NCBI RefSeq assembly: GCF_050003625.1
Contig: NC_134399.1
Span: forward strand, 225,240,975 to 225,304,974
Length of the DNA: 64,000 nucleotides
DNA from: Haematobia irritans
Taxonomy: Eukaryota; Arthropoda; Insecta; Diptera; Muscidae
Direction of reading: 5' to 3'
This document shows positions 11,620 to 23,427 of the stretch, piece after piece. The notes under the pieces were generated by a model that saw only the letters and a program-made list of their open reading frames with translations, ran no database searches and was not told the origin of the DNA. Both the position numbers and the translations under genes were made by a program. Numbering within the stretch: the stretch's first letter is position 1; each line of letters begins with the position of its first letter.

Positions 11620-12917
11620 AAGGGTGATATGGTCAAAATTTGGTCAATATAAACTTGACGTATTTCTTTCAATTTTGCATTTAAAAAACCTGAACACCCC
11701 TCATTTTGAAGGTGTGTGTGTAGAATGTTGCTCCTATTTTGATTTTGGAATTCACTCTTCAGTTGTCAAAATGCCGTCCAAGCAAGAAGAGCAGCGTATC
11801 AAAATTTTGCTCGCGCATCGCGAAAATCCAAGCTACTCGCACGCAAAGATGGCAAAATCGCTCAAAGTTGCCAAATCAACCGTTACAAATGTAATTAAAC
11901 TGTTTGGGGAACGTTTGTCGACAGCTAGGAAGTCTGGATCGGGGGGAAATCGAAAACCGGAAGCCGCTAAGACGACAAAGAGATTTGCCGGTAGTTTCAA
12001 GCGAAACCCTAACCTCTCTCTCCGAGATGCCGCAAATAAGCTGGGTGTATCGTCTACAACCGTGCATCGAGCCAAAAAACGAGCCGGACTATCGACTTAC
12101 AAGAAGGTAGTGACTCCATATCGCGATGATAAACAAAATACGACGGCCAAAGCGCGATCCCGGAGGCTGTACACGACGATGCTGACGAAGTTTGACTGCG
12201 TGGTAATGGACGACGAAAGCTACGTCAAAGCCGACTACAAGCAGCTTCCGGGACAGGAGTTTTATACGGCAAAAGGAAGGGGAAAGGTAGCAGATATTTT
12301 CAAGCACATAAAACTGTCAAAGTTCGCAAAGAAATATCTGGTTTGGCACGTCATCTGTACCTGTGGCTTGAAAAGCAGCATTTTCACAGCTTCCGGAACT
12401 GTCAACCAAGAAATGTACGTGAAAGATTGTTTGAATAAACGTCTGCTGCCTTTCCTGAAGAAACACGGTTGTTCCATACTGTTTTGGCCGGATTTGGCAT
12501 CTTGCCATTACGGTAAAACGGCCATGGAGTGGTACGCCGCCAACAACGTGCAGGTGGTTCCCAAGGACAAGAACCCTCCCAACACGCCAGAGCTCCGCCC
12601 AATTGAGAAATACTGGGCTATTGTCAAGCGGAACCTAAAGAAGACCAAAAAAACTGCTAAGGACGAGCAACAGTTCAAGGCAAACTGGCTTTCTGCGGCG
12701 AAGAAGGTGGACAAGGTGGCTGTACAAAATCTGATGGCAGGTGTCAAGCGTGAGGTACGGCAATTCGGATTTGGAAAAGCGAAAGCCTAACTGAATATTT
12801 TTCCTGAATTATATACTAATTGAACTTGAAAAAGAAATTTAATTTGATTTTATAAATAAATGATTTCACCGATTTACACGCGTTTTCCCTTGACCAAATT
12901 TTGACCGTATCACCCTT
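11620..12917 (+). mobile_element. Intact DD37E Tc1/mariner transposon, 1298 bp
   Basis: Terminal inverted repeats of 28 bp run 11620-11647 and 12890-12917, begin AAGGGTGATA, and differ at one position. TA duplications flank them at 11618-11619 and 12918-12919. The insertion site is in a type 1 monomer, where GGACC...GAGGTGTGCC resumes on the other side. The element holds one uninterrupted transposase gene. Near-identical TIRs, an intact frame and clean TA flanks indicate a young insertion that could still be active. Confidence 0.9.
11771..12790 (+). CDS. DD37E Tc1/mariner transposase, full length
   Basis: This 339-aa transposase would catalyse cut-and-paste excision and insertion at TA sites in the nucleus. 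Residues 8-110 look like a bipartite helix-turn-helix DNA-binding region, with SYSHAKMAKSLKV as the first helix pair and LSLRDAANKLGVSSTTVHR as the second. The catalytic residues are Asp148 in the MDDES block, Asp241 in the WPDLASCHYG block and Glu279 in the LRPIEKYWAIVKR block. The spacing from Asp241 to Glu279 is 37 residues, which defines the DD37E group. A basic stretch (KRNLKKTKKTAK, about 286-297) could act in nuclear import. The start at 11771 was chosen because it gives the usual family length of about 340 aa and lies inside the element; the frame is open further upstream to 11624, but that part is TIR and leader. No stop or frameshift is seen. Confidence 0.9.
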   Translation: MPSKQEEQRIKILLAHRENPSYSHAKMAKSLKVAKSTVTNVIKLFGERLSTARKSGSGGNRKPEAAKTTKRFAGSFKRNPNLSLRDAANKLGVSSTTVHRAKKRAGLSTYKKVVTPYRDDKQNTTAKARSRRLYTTMLTKFDCVVMDDESYVKADYKQLPGQEFYTAKGRGKVADIFKHIKLSKFAKKYLVWHVICTCGLKSSIFTASGTVNQEMYVKDCLNKRLLPFLKKHGCSILFWPDLASCHYGKTAMEWYAANNVQVVPKDKNPPNTPELRPIEKYWAIVKRNLKKTKKTAKDEQQFKANWLSAAKKVDKVAVQNLMAGVKREVRQFGFGKAKA

Positions 12918-12965
12918 TAATGAGGTGTGCCTAAAATGGAGTGTATCGGTCCATGTTTTGATATA

Positions 12966-13898
12966 AAGGGTGATTCTTTTGAGGTTAGGATTTTCATGCA
13001 TTAGTATTTGACAGATCACGTGGGATTTCAGACATGGTGTCAAAGAGAAAGATGCTCAGTATGCTTTGACATTTCATCATGAATAGACTTACGATCTGCC
13101 ACAACGTCGAATTTTCAGTGAATGGGCCCTAAAAAAGTTGGCAGAAAATCCGCTTTTTTATCGACAAATTTTGTTCAGCGATGAGGCTCATTTCTGGTTG
13201 AATGGCTACGTAAATAAGCAAAATTGCCGCATTTGGAGTGAAGAGCAACCAGAAGCCGTTCAAGAACTGCCCATGCATCCCGAAAAATGCACTGTTTGGT
13301 GTGGTTTGTACGCTGGTGGAATCATTGGACCGTATTTTTTCAAAGATGCTGTTGGACGCAACGTTACGGTGAATGGCGATCGCTATCGTTCGATGCTAAC
13401 AAACTTTTTGTTGCCAAAAATGGAAGAACTGAACTTGGTTGACATGTGGTTTCAACAAGATGGCGCTACATGCCACACAGCTCGCGATTCTATGGCCATT
13501 TTGAGGGAAAACTTCGGAGAACAATTCATCTCAAGAAATGGACCGGTAAGTTGGCCACCAAGATCATGCGATTTGACGCCTTTAGACTATTTTTTGTGGG
13601 GCTACGTCAAGTCTAAAGTCTACAGAAATAAGCCAGCAACTATTCCAGCTTTGGAAGACAACATTTCCGAAGAAATTCGGGCTATTCCGGCCGAAATGCT
13701 TGAAAAAGTTGCCCAAAATTGGACTTTCCGAATGGACCACCTAAGACGCAGCCGCGGTCAACATTTAAATGAAATTATCTTCAAAAAGTAAATGTCATGG
13801 ACCAATCTAACGTTTCAAATAAAGAACCGATGAGATTTTGCAAATTTTATGCGTTTTTAAAAAAAAAAAAGTTATCAAGCTCTTAACAAATCACCCTT
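12966..13898 (+). mobile_element. DD41D mariner-like element, internally deleted, copy 1
   Basis: The 933-bp element is flanked by TA at 12964-12965 and 13899-13900. Both ends begin AAGGGTGATT and then diverge, so the perfect TIR is only about 10 bp. The internal deletion joins ATGAATAGACTTAC directly to GATCTGCCACAACG, removing most of the N-terminal DNA-binding region. The insertion lies in a type 1 monomer. Confidence 0.85.
13079..13791 (+). pseudogene. DD41D mariner transposase, N-terminal half deleted
   Basis: The 5' remnant (ATG at 13079, 14 nt retained) is out of frame with the remaining catalytic domain. That domain is open from 13093 through a TAA at 13789-13791. It keeps ILFSDEAHFW (first Asp), FQQDGATCHTA (second Asp) and SCDLTPLDYFLWG (third Asp). 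Forty-one residues separate the last two acids, the DD41D signature of the rosa-type group. The HTH region needed for TIR binding is gone, and there is no in-frame ATG at the start of the open stretch. The catalytic domain itself has no internal stop, so the deletion is probably recent. Confidence 0.85.
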
Positions 13899-14651
13899 TA
13901 TTTAGCCCCCATATAGACCGATCTACCGATTTTATTTCTTGGTCTTCTTGAATCCGATTTACCTGAAATTTGAAATCTAGAAGTACTCTAGGACCCTAAA
14001 GACGTGTGCCGAAAATGGTGAGTACCGGTCCATGTTTTGATATAGCCACCATATAGACCGATCTCCCGATTTTACCCTGGGCTTCTAGAATCCGTAATTT
14101 TTACCCAATTTGCCTCAAATCGGAAATCTATAGGTATTCTAAGACCTTAAGGAGGTGTGCCGGAAATGGTGAGTATGGGTCCATGTTTTGATATAGCCCC
14201 CATATGATTTAGTTTTATCGGTCCATTTGGTAAGGCCTCCATATAGACCGATTTCACTTATTGAGGGTTTAGAAGGCACACTAATCATGAAAATTGCTTG
14301 AAACTGAATGCGAAATTTCCAGATTTTACTTCTCGTAGTCATTTAAATAATTGGGATGAAAATCCACAGATTTTAGGTTTCAATGCAAGGCGTTATTTCA
14401 TAATTTTCTTGCACATTTACAAGAGATGTTTATGATTCCTCTAAAACTCAAACAAAAAATGGTTCTTATAAATTCAGAATCTGATCTAGTCTTCATAGGT
14501 AAAATCTTTACATTTATCTGTGGTTGAACTGATCTGCTTGGGAAAGTATCTGTCATCAAACCCCCCTGAAATTTTCAAAGGAAACTATTATATTTGATTC
14601 ATGGTGGTGGGTATTTAAGATTCGGCCCGGCCGAACTTACTACTGTATATA

Positions 14652-15735
14652 CACTGGCGATCAAAACCGAGTGCATATTTTAAACATTTTTACTTCTATT
14701 GCCATATATTTTTAAATAATTGTCGGATTTCGTTGACATTTTCAGCGCTTATACTTCATTACACCAACTGCTCGTAGAGCGCTTCATAGACTTGGATACG
14801 TTTCAGCAGTTAAGAAGAAAAAGCCAGTTCTATGTGATAAAAACATAAAATCCAGGCTCAAGTTCTGTAAAAGTCACAAGAATTGGACGGAGGAAGATTG
14901 GAAACGGGTAATTTGGTCCGACGAAACAAAAATTAATCGTTTCCAGAGTTATGGGAAAGAATATTTTTGGCATAGACCTCATGAGCGTATTCAAAAAAAC
15001 CATGTAAAACAAACCATCAAACATGGTGGTGGCAGCTTAATCGTTTGGGGGTGTTTCACATGGTGGGATTTGGGACCACTGGTAAAAATTGAAGGGATAA
15101 TGAACAAGGAGAGCTATCTCCGTATCCTCCAAACAAATTTACAGGAGTTTGTGGATAGAAGCACCTACCCTGAAGAGGAGGTGGTTTTCCAGCAAGACGG
15201 AGACCCAAAGCATACAGCGAAAATTGTGCAACGCTGGCTCTTGGAACAAAACTTTGAGTTAATGCAGTGGCCAGCACAAAGCCCAGACCTCAATCCTATC
15301 GAAAATGTATGGGCTGTGGTCAAGAGGTGATTGCCGCAGTATGAACGAGCCCCAAGTAACATGGAAGAACTTTGGAGCCGAGTACAACTAGAGTGGCAAA
15401 ATATTCCAAGTGAAATCATACAAAATATAGTTGAAAGCATGCCTAGACGTACGAAAAAAGTGATTAAAAACAAAGAATTGTGGATTCCGTACTGATACCA
15501 AACATATACTGTCTTACTAATAATACGTTCAAAACTGAGTGAATACTGCTGCCTTATTTTTTCCTGTGAATTTGTTAATTCTAGTTAAGTTTATTTTTTC
15601 TGCTTGTTAAATTTTATTACTAACATAATAAATAGCATTCCCTGAAATTTTCAAAATGATCCGTCTATTATTCAAAATTTTTTGATACCCTAAATAAAAA
15701 TATCGTAAACATGCACTCGGTTTTGATCGCCAGTG
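14652..15735 (+). mobile_element. Tc1-like DD34E element with perfect 25-bp TIRs
   Basis: TIRs run 14652-14676 and 15711-15735, start CACTGGCGATC and match at all 25 positions. TA flanks lie at 14650-14651 and 15736-15737. The 1084-bp length and the missing HTH region indicate a 5' internal deletion. It is inserted in the terminal ATATACTTGTT of a type 1 element. Confidence 0.88.
14737..15495 (+). pseudogene. Tc1-like DD34E transposase, N-terminally truncated, one stop
   Basis: The frame opens after TGA 14734-14736 and reads a Tc1 catalytic domain. It contains TARRALHRLGYVSAVKKK, then VIWSDETKIN (first Asp), FQQDGDPKHTA (second Asp) and SPDLNPIENVW (Glu, 34 residues later). A TGA at 15328-15330 interrupts the frame just after VWAVVKR, and the same frame resumes to a natural-looking TGA at 15493-15495. 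No start codon or paired-type HTH region remains. The gene is inactive through N-terminal loss and the stop, while its TIRs remain perfect. Confidence 0.85.
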
Positions 15736-16035
15736 TACTTGTTTCAGTGTAGAATCAGTTTAGTTTTGTTCGAATTGCCTACCTTTAGCACGAATTATGG
15801 TGCTCAAACGGTTACCAAAGTCAACACACACGGAACAAGTTATACAGAAAAAATCACAGTTTGATGCGGCTTATGGGCTTTTTGAATGACGATGTGAGCA
15901 CTCCTGTCAGACGATATCCAACTTTTTTTTGCCCAATATGCAAGAGCTTGACATGACTTGACGGTCCCACAACCACGCGTAAGAATGGAGTTAACGAGAC
16001 GCGAGTTGGGTTAGCATTTTATTTTGCGTTCGGCT

Positions 16036-16170
16036 CCGGTCAATTGGTCGCCTAGATCATGCGATTTAACGCCTTTTTTCTTCCGCTTCAATTCACGCAT
16101 TGAGCGGACCGACCATTTCAGCGCATTCGTGATCAACATTTGCATGAAATAATCTTCAAACATTAAAATA
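16036..16170 (+). pseudogene. Heavily decayed DD41D-like transposase tail
   Basis: GGTCAATTGGTCGCC...GCGATTTAACGCC encodes a version of the WPPRSCDLTP block, and CGTGATCAACATTTGCATGA recalls the RGQHLNEIIFK C-terminus of the better copies. Frameshifts and deletions are extensive, and the borders are uncertain. Confidence 0.45.
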
Positions 16171-17416
16171 TATGTACAAATAAATATTTAATGAATATTT
16201 CTGAATTTGATTTCATTTAAATTTTTTTTATAACTACATATAAATAAATAGCCCTTGTTTTTACGTATATGAGCAAAGTGTTGTGATACATCCCTTTGCA
16301 ACCATTATCTTCACCACCAGTAAGATAAAATCTCCTATTTAATTATTATTAACATGTACATAGTTTTAGACATTATGTATGTTTTTACACCATCTTTTAA
16401 TTATACATTGTTTTTTTTTTTTTTTTTTTTTTTTTTTACGGAAAAGGTTTAATAAAAATATTTTAAGCAATGTAATCAATTTGTCAAAGTGTTATGGACT
16501 TAAATCTAGTATACAATCTCTATATTAATTTCGTATAACCTAAATAATTTGAAAAATGTACATCTTTGCACTAATTTCTAAACTAAATAAAATAATAGCT
16601 CAGTTATCTGATATAAAATATGCACTTGCAAATATATCCAACCATAATCCATAGATTTATTACAGAGCACATCTCTTCATTTCAGCGTATTGCATTATAA
16701 ACTCTCCTAACTACTTGGAATTAATATCTCGCCAATAATGCAAAGATTTATCGCTAAAAAGTTGTTCATTTCAATTTTCATTACTGCTCAATGGGAAAAA
16801 TGACTTTTTGACGACCATGCATAATGCATTACACTAAATTATCTCCATTTATAGTTCCCCAGGAATGAATTCACTTTAATGTGACATTAAATTGGCTTCG
16901 GGACGCCTAATGACAGATGACGCTTCTATGGTAACAAGCGATACTTTCGCCAAATGGCATAGCTTGTCTTGTGCCTGCAGGTTTGATAGACCTGTTTGGA
17001 TGGGGTGTAGCTATTGTTGTGTTGCAACTACCTTGACTTTAGTACAAATCTCTTCATATTTTGCAAACTGTCTTTGGTGGTCGTGGAGGGTATGAGTAAG
17101 AGTAAGAGTAAGAGAGAGAGAGAGAGAGAGCGAGAGAACGAAAGAGTTTGCTGTAAGTGCAACTCCTTTGAGTGTATTCACTAAAATAATGTCATCATAC
17201 TGAATATTAAACTTATGAGCTCCAAAGACAAAGGGTGTAGCATGAGAAAAACAAAATCATTAAAAAACACAAAAAAAAAAACACAAGAGAACTTTTGGCT
17301 GTCACCCCAACAACAATACTCGTAACAAGAGTTTAACAGTAACCACTGCAAATAAGTAGTAAGTAATATTGCAAGACTACAATGCCACAGTGATGCATTT
17401 CGTAAGTTGGCTATAT
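16171..17416. other. Non-coding DNA with simple repeats
   Basis: A 27-base T run lies at 16411-16437 and a (GA)n run at about 17110-17132. No gene or transposon end is recognised. Confidence 0.5.
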
Positions 17417-17690
17417 TTCTACTCAGTACCATAGGAAGGGGATATAATAGGCTTGTCATTCCGCTTAAAACATATCGAAATATCGATTTGTGACTATACA
17501 AGTTATATATTTTTTATCTATGTGTAATTCTAAGACGATCTACGTCTGTCTATTGTAATCACGCTACAGCCTTCAATAAAGAATTTACAGTGCTGCAAGC
17601 ATGTCGAATTCGAAGATGACCCATATCGGTCCATGTTTGGCTTTAGCATCTTAATAGACCGACTTCCAGATTTGACCTCTTATAGGAAAG
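17417..17690 (+). mobile_element. Decayed type 1 element 5' fragment
   Basis: It retains GGCTTGTCATTCCG, ATCGAAATATCGATTTG, the TA-rich core and ATCACGCTACAGCCTTCAAT, with part of one monomer. The 3' end is missing. Confidence 0.55.
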
Positions 17691-17749
17691 GAAACAGATT
17701 TGAAATTTAGAGATAAATATTTTACAGACAATAAAATAAAATATGAATT

Positions 17750-18830
<1,081 letters not shown>

Positions 18831-19244
18831 TTTAGTTTATTTCGGTTTCCGTTTTGGCCTGTTTGGGCTATAATTACCCAGATTTTAATATAGCTCCCAT
18901 ATACCCCCGTACAAAAATTATATGTGCAAACATTTTATGTTCTAGTCTTATAAAGAACTTGTATTGAAAACATTTTTTTCTTATTTTATTTACGCTTTTG
19001 TACGTTACTAAAATACATAAACTAATGCTCACATGCAAAACAATTTATTGACAGTTTATCGAATGAATTTAGATGACAATTTTCTTTATCTTTTTTATAT
19101 ATGGGGGTAAATCTTTACTTAACGTTTGCTTTGACGGCAAATACATACTTAAATTTTTAGTCATAGAAAATATTTATATGTGCAAAATTATATGTTAACT
19201 ATATGTCAAAATAAAATTAAAATAGTTTGATTAACTAATACGAT

Positions 19245-20522
19245 AGTTATAGTAGCCCTTGTTTATTAGAACTTGCTGTAATCGGTGGGGTATAGAATAT
19301 ACCAAGTTTTTTAGAGTTACCATATCGATTTTTCCCATTCTGCCGTAATTGCAGACTTCAGTTCTTTGAGTGTTGTATATTGCTTGGACTTCGCAAATAC
19401 CTTAGCTGATAATATGCCACAGAGATCTTCTATAGGATTTAGATAAGAGTCACCGTGGTGCAATGGTTAGCATGGTCGTGGGTTCGATTCCTGCTTCGAC
19501 CCAACACCAAAAATTTTTCAGCGGTGGATTATCCCACCTCAGTAATGCTGGTGACATTTCTGAGGGTTTCAAAACTTCTCTAAGTGGTTTCACTGCAATG
19601 TGGAACCCCGTTCGGAATCGGCTATAAAAAGGAGGTCCCTTGTCATTGAGCTTAACATGGAATCGGGCAGCACTCAGTGATAAGAGAGAATTTCACCAAT
19701 GTGGTATCACAATGGACTGAATAGTCTAAGTGAGCCTGATACATCGGGCTGCCACCTATTCTAACCTAACCTATAGGATATAGAACGGGACTTAGCGCTG
19801 GCCAGTCCAGTAAAGGTATATCACGAGACTTAAAAACGTTTCTTGTGAGGCATGCAACATGGATGGGAGAATTATCTTGTTGGAAAGTGCAAACTTCACC
19901 ATATAATTGATCTGCAAAACCTATTAAATAGTTCTCCAATAAATCGACATATATCTCTGCGTTCATTTTAGTGGGGACAAAACATATTTTAGATTTTCCT
20001 CGTGCTCCAAAAGCAGCCCATACCATAAGAGATCTACCCCCGTGGGTGCGTTTATAGCACCGAGAATTTCGCCAATATTTGTGATGGTCATCAGGACCAT
20101 TCGAATTTAATTTCTTTTCGTCGCTAAATATAACCGTTTCGAACTCTTCGTCCCAAAACTTGTATTTTTCAGCAAAAGAAATACGAGCAATTTTATGGTG
20201 TTGTGTTAACCGCGGTCTAGGAATTTTATTTTCGTATTTTAGTCCTATATCGTACTTGGTAATTTGTTATTCAGACCCAATTCTACTTTTATTCCTCTGC
20301 AGCTCATATTTTAATTGACAGCAAGTTGGCGAATATGTCGCTTTGGCCTTTGGTCAACGGTTGGAATGCGCCCACCATAATTTGTGGGATGTTTTAAAAA
20401 TTGCTAATAATATGGTGGTGTCGATTTGTCGTCGATGCAATTTTTCCAATTTTGTTGCCAGCTAGATCCATTCCGATAATTTTTCCGCGTTCTTCCTCTG
20501 AAAGTTCACTTCCTCGAGACAT
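19245..20522 (-). pseudogene. Tc3-like DD34E transposase pseudogene, interrupted by a SINE
   Basis: Read on the minus strand, it starts MSRGSELSEEERGKIIGMD at 20522, an HTH beginning typical of Tc3-like transposases. It then has frame breaks in the linker, VIFSDEKKLN (first Asp), FQQDNSPIHVA (second Asp) and DWPALSPVLYPI. There the SINE is inserted, and the frame resumes with PIEDLCGILSAKVFAKSKQ, which supplies the final Glu 34 residues after the second Asp. A TAA at 19317-19319 precedes further family-like sequence in another frame. Several frameshifts, the SINE and this stop make it clearly inactive. Confidence 0.75.
19444..19771 (+). mobile_element. tRNA-derived SINE with 13-bp target duplication
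   Basis: The head reads CACCGTGGTGCAATGGTTAG (box A region) and GGGTTCGATTCC (box B). About 20 bp between them, present in the copy at 37672-38020, are deleted here. The body ends with GGGCTGCCACC and a TAACCTAACC tail. The flanks TATAGGATTTAGA (19431-19443) and TATAGGATATAGA (19772-19784) form a target duplication within the Tc3-like coding sequence. Confidence 0.85.
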
Positions 20523-20735
20523 TTTTCACTAAAGATTAAACATTTCCACTAAATTTCTTCTGAATACATAAAAATAACGTAAATGTAAATCACCAACAAT
20601 CTATATTTATTATTCACAACGAAACTGTCTATATTTATTATTCACAACGAAAAATTTAAGTAGCGTTATTTTAGTCCAAAAGAGAAATGAAACAATTTTT
20701 GCACATATATGAAAAAATTCCCAAAATTAAATATG

Positions 20736-21110
20736 TTTCCACAATTTCCTCTACAGAGAACAAACATAATGATTTTGGGGTGCTATTTAATATTTTGAGG
20801 AGCTATTTCATTTCCAATTTTGAGGAGTGTTTCGTGCGAATTTTTTAATTTGCATTCAAGCATATTATATTAAAAAAAAAAAAAAAGGTTATGTTCCAAA
20901 CAAAATATGCTCTAACAAATTAATATATATGTCCCAAACATGTTATGCGAGTTTATGAACATTATATGCTTGCACTTAAAAATATTGTGTTAAAAATTTT
21001 GAGTTCTTAACATTTAATTTTTACATCCAAAAAAATATGAAAAACACTCTCTTTTGTACATACCTTCAAAAACGCCTCAATATGCAACCATAAAATACTT
21101 TGATGGTTCC
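20736..21110. mobile_element. Fragment of the ACATATG-rich MITE family (family D)
   Basis: It shares TTTATGAACATTATATG, TTGCACTTAAA and an ATATGAAAAACA ending with the right part of the element at 47796-49617. The ends are not clear. Confidence 0.4.
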
Positions 21111-22685
21111 AGACATATTTACGGAGAATATAGCAGATTTGTCATCGACGTAGACTTACAAAACTCACTTAATGAATGTGTAGGGATAGGAATCCTAATG
21201 CCGTGATTAATGCCTTGCAGATATTTAAAATTTTGTAGCGAATGTCAAATGAGTCTCCAGGCTGATAGTATTTCAAAGGAATTGGGCACGTACGATTGTC
21301 CATAATGCCGTACTTCAACAAAGATTCTATATATACCGAAATAAATATACTACTACCTCTGTTAGGAGTTGTAATTGTAAACGAAGAAGTAATGAATTTA
21401 TTTCATAGATTTATTTTTAATGTTTTTACGTAATAATTCCCCAAAATATTTGGCATACATTTCAAAAGTTGGGGCTTTATTTCATAATGAAATTAGTCCT
21501 CGACTTTTGAAACCTTTTCATTTTGGAGACTTATTTAATGGAGCCTTAGTTTCTACTCCTATCGCAAAGGATATTTGCATCACTGTGCGAATGTAAACTA
21601 AAGTTGAACAAACAAACAAAAAATAAGAGAATTAAAGACGAAGTGCCGTCGAGAATGTGGTAGGGTGGCAGTCATTAAAACAAGTAAAGTGAGCTGAAAA
21701 TACTCTCGCGCGTTAAGTAGTTGTACAGGTTACAGGACTTTGACTCTATGTGCACCGAAAAAGGTTTCACCCGATATATTAGAGAAGCAAGCAGCCGCAG
21801 CAGCACCAATCCAAAGTAATTACCTGGCAAAAGTTGTTAAAAACATCAGCAGCAGCAGCAACACCACTAACAAAACTAAAATTTACTGACGCATCATCTA
21901 TGACGATGATGCTGGAGACGACTTTAACAAAGCACTGCAGGTTAGTAGCAACACCAGACGCAGCAACAACAGCAGCAACCATAGTACCTACCTGCAGACA
22001 TCATAAAACGACAAAATTTTGCAGTAAACTATTAATATTTTCTGCATCATCACTGTTTTGTAATAACATCGGTTAGAGTAACCTCAACATACGACAGTAT
22101 AGTGGATAGGTATAAGTAATGTGGTTTTTGCCGCATCACCACCATCCCATCCATCCATCCTCGAACTTTCAAAACACAGGGCGTTACCAAGGCATAACTG
22201 GGTGTTAACGGTAGGGGGACGGGGGTCATACATACACCCGACACTGAATGGCAATCTTAATTCAAGCATGGCGACAACCAGCCAGCCAGCCAGCCAGTCC
22301 ATTGCACTATCGTTCCAAATGTCATTACCAATGAACATTTTAAAACTGAATCTAGAAATGTCGGAAACTCTCAAAATTATCGAAAACTAATATGGGACAT
22401 CATGGAATGTAAAATTTATGACATGTAGCTTGTTTTAGTTATACACAAATCAATTTTTGGACTCATCCACTCAAGCCAGAACGATGTGAGTGAATTTTGA
22501 TTGGAAATGGTTTTGAAAGGATATTTCCTATTATTTGACATGGCACTTACAAGGAGAGATAGCAATTGAGCAATGTGATATTTGCATGGCAAAGTGAATT
22601 AATCCAGTTATTAGGGTGAATATTTATCCAAATTTCTAAAGGATATAAGTGGATATTGTACACAGAAGAAACTGAACTGATTTTT
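21111..22685. other. Single-copy non-coding DNA with opa-like CAG clusters
   Basis: CAGCAGCAGCAACA-type runs occur at about 21785-21980. A (CAGC)n run lies near 22280-22300 and (CATC)n near 22140-22160. Open frames on both strands here are driven by these repeats. No conserved domain is recognised. Confidence 0.5.
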
Positions 22686-22689
22686 TTCC

Positions 22690-22742
22690 ATGTTTGGGAG
22701 GTGTCCGGTTTTCAGAGTGTCCAAGTTTGAGAGGTTTCACTG
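22690..22742 (-). mobile_element. Pogo/Tigger-like TIR fragment
   Basis: On the minus strand it begins CAGTGAAACCTCTCAAACTT, the form typical of pogo-type ends. Only one end is seen, followed by a fragment of a mini-me-like terminus (about 22748-22778). Confidence 0.4.
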
Positions 22743-22779
22743 TATGTACAACCATAAATTCGGCCGGGCTGAATCTCAT

Positions 22780-22918
22780 GGTTAGGTTAGGTATAGTGGT
22801 AGCCCGATATTTTAGGCTCACTTAGACTATTCAGTCTAAGTCCGAACGGCGCTCAGAAATGTCACCAGCATTACGTGAGAAGATAATCTACTGCAGAAAA
22901 AATATTTTGTGTTTTATC
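22780..22918 (-). mobile_element. tRNA-SINE fragment with internal deletion
   Basis: The (AGGTT)n tail complement, the GGCTCACTTAGACTATTCAG block and AAATGTCACCAGCATTAC match the SINE. The middle and the head are deleted or decayed. Confidence 0.6.
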
Positions 22919-23427
22919 GAAATTGGGATTGTACCATGGTGGTACAATCAGGTCTGTGGAGTCGCAAATTAGATTCCATTGTGTCATTCAATCGATCAAT
23001 GTACGGTATAACTATAAATGAAACTCAACTTCCAATTATGGATATTATTTTATGTATCCTAGACTGTATCCTCCTAGATGGGCTGAATGCCAAACTTATT
23101 ATGTCTCCATCACCAATGTATGGTGGTGGGCAGAGAACGGCTGCGATCTACCCCAACCGACCGGTGTATTTAGTAAACACCAACATTTGCAATCTTAAAA
23201 CATCAATTGGTAAAAAAATTTCAACCACAAATATCCAATGCAACCGACGACTGTCGGTGTTTGTTAGTATGAGTGTTGAGTGTTTTAATATATTGCTTAT
23301 TTCAGTTGTGCGTGCTTTTGTGAATTTAATAAAAACGTTTTTAATGACATCTTTATGAAGTTCAAAAATTCGGTACTCATCGCTAGACTTTATTACAGAA
23401 TATCCTAAATAACAATGTTAATTAAAA
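22919..23427. other. Unassigned DNA with a decayed mini-me end
   Basis: A short piece at about 23092-23133 resembles the TATACCC hairpin end of type 1 and 2 elements. The open frame at 22909-23358 has no family resemblance. Confidence 0.35.

Larger units (their letters stand above)
11083..15743 (+). mobile_element. Type 1 element hosting three nested DNA transposons
   Basis: The element starts TATACCCACCACCAT at 11083. Its (TA)n-core-(GTCT)n lies at about 11165-11240. The end is GGTGGTGGGTATTTAAG plus the TTCGGCCCGGCCGAA hairpin (about 14605-14640) and ACTTGTT at 15743. Monomer remnants separate three insertions: DD37E at 11620, DD41D at 12966, and a Tc1-like element at 14652 that splits the last few bases of the host end. 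Without the insertions the host element would be about 1.3 kb, similar to the uninterrupted copy at 50577-51722. Confidence 0.65.
19175..20709 (-). mobile_element. Decayed Tc3-like element, split by a SINE
   Basis: Candidate inverted ends are TATATGTGCAAAA at 19175-19187 and TTTTGCACATATA at 20697-20709. Between them lies the Tc3-like pseudogene. The ends are weak, and similar words occur near 18911, so the borders are tentative. Confidence 0.4.

Noticed and set aside
11624..11770. Upstream extension of the transposase frame to the ATG at 11624
   Set aside because: It would start inside the TIR and add 49 residues with no family counterpart. The ATG at 11771 gives the usual length.
21779..22076. 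Open frames rich in Ala, Thr, Val on both strands
   Set aside because: They are produced by CAG/GCA-type simple repeats and have no flanking coding signal.
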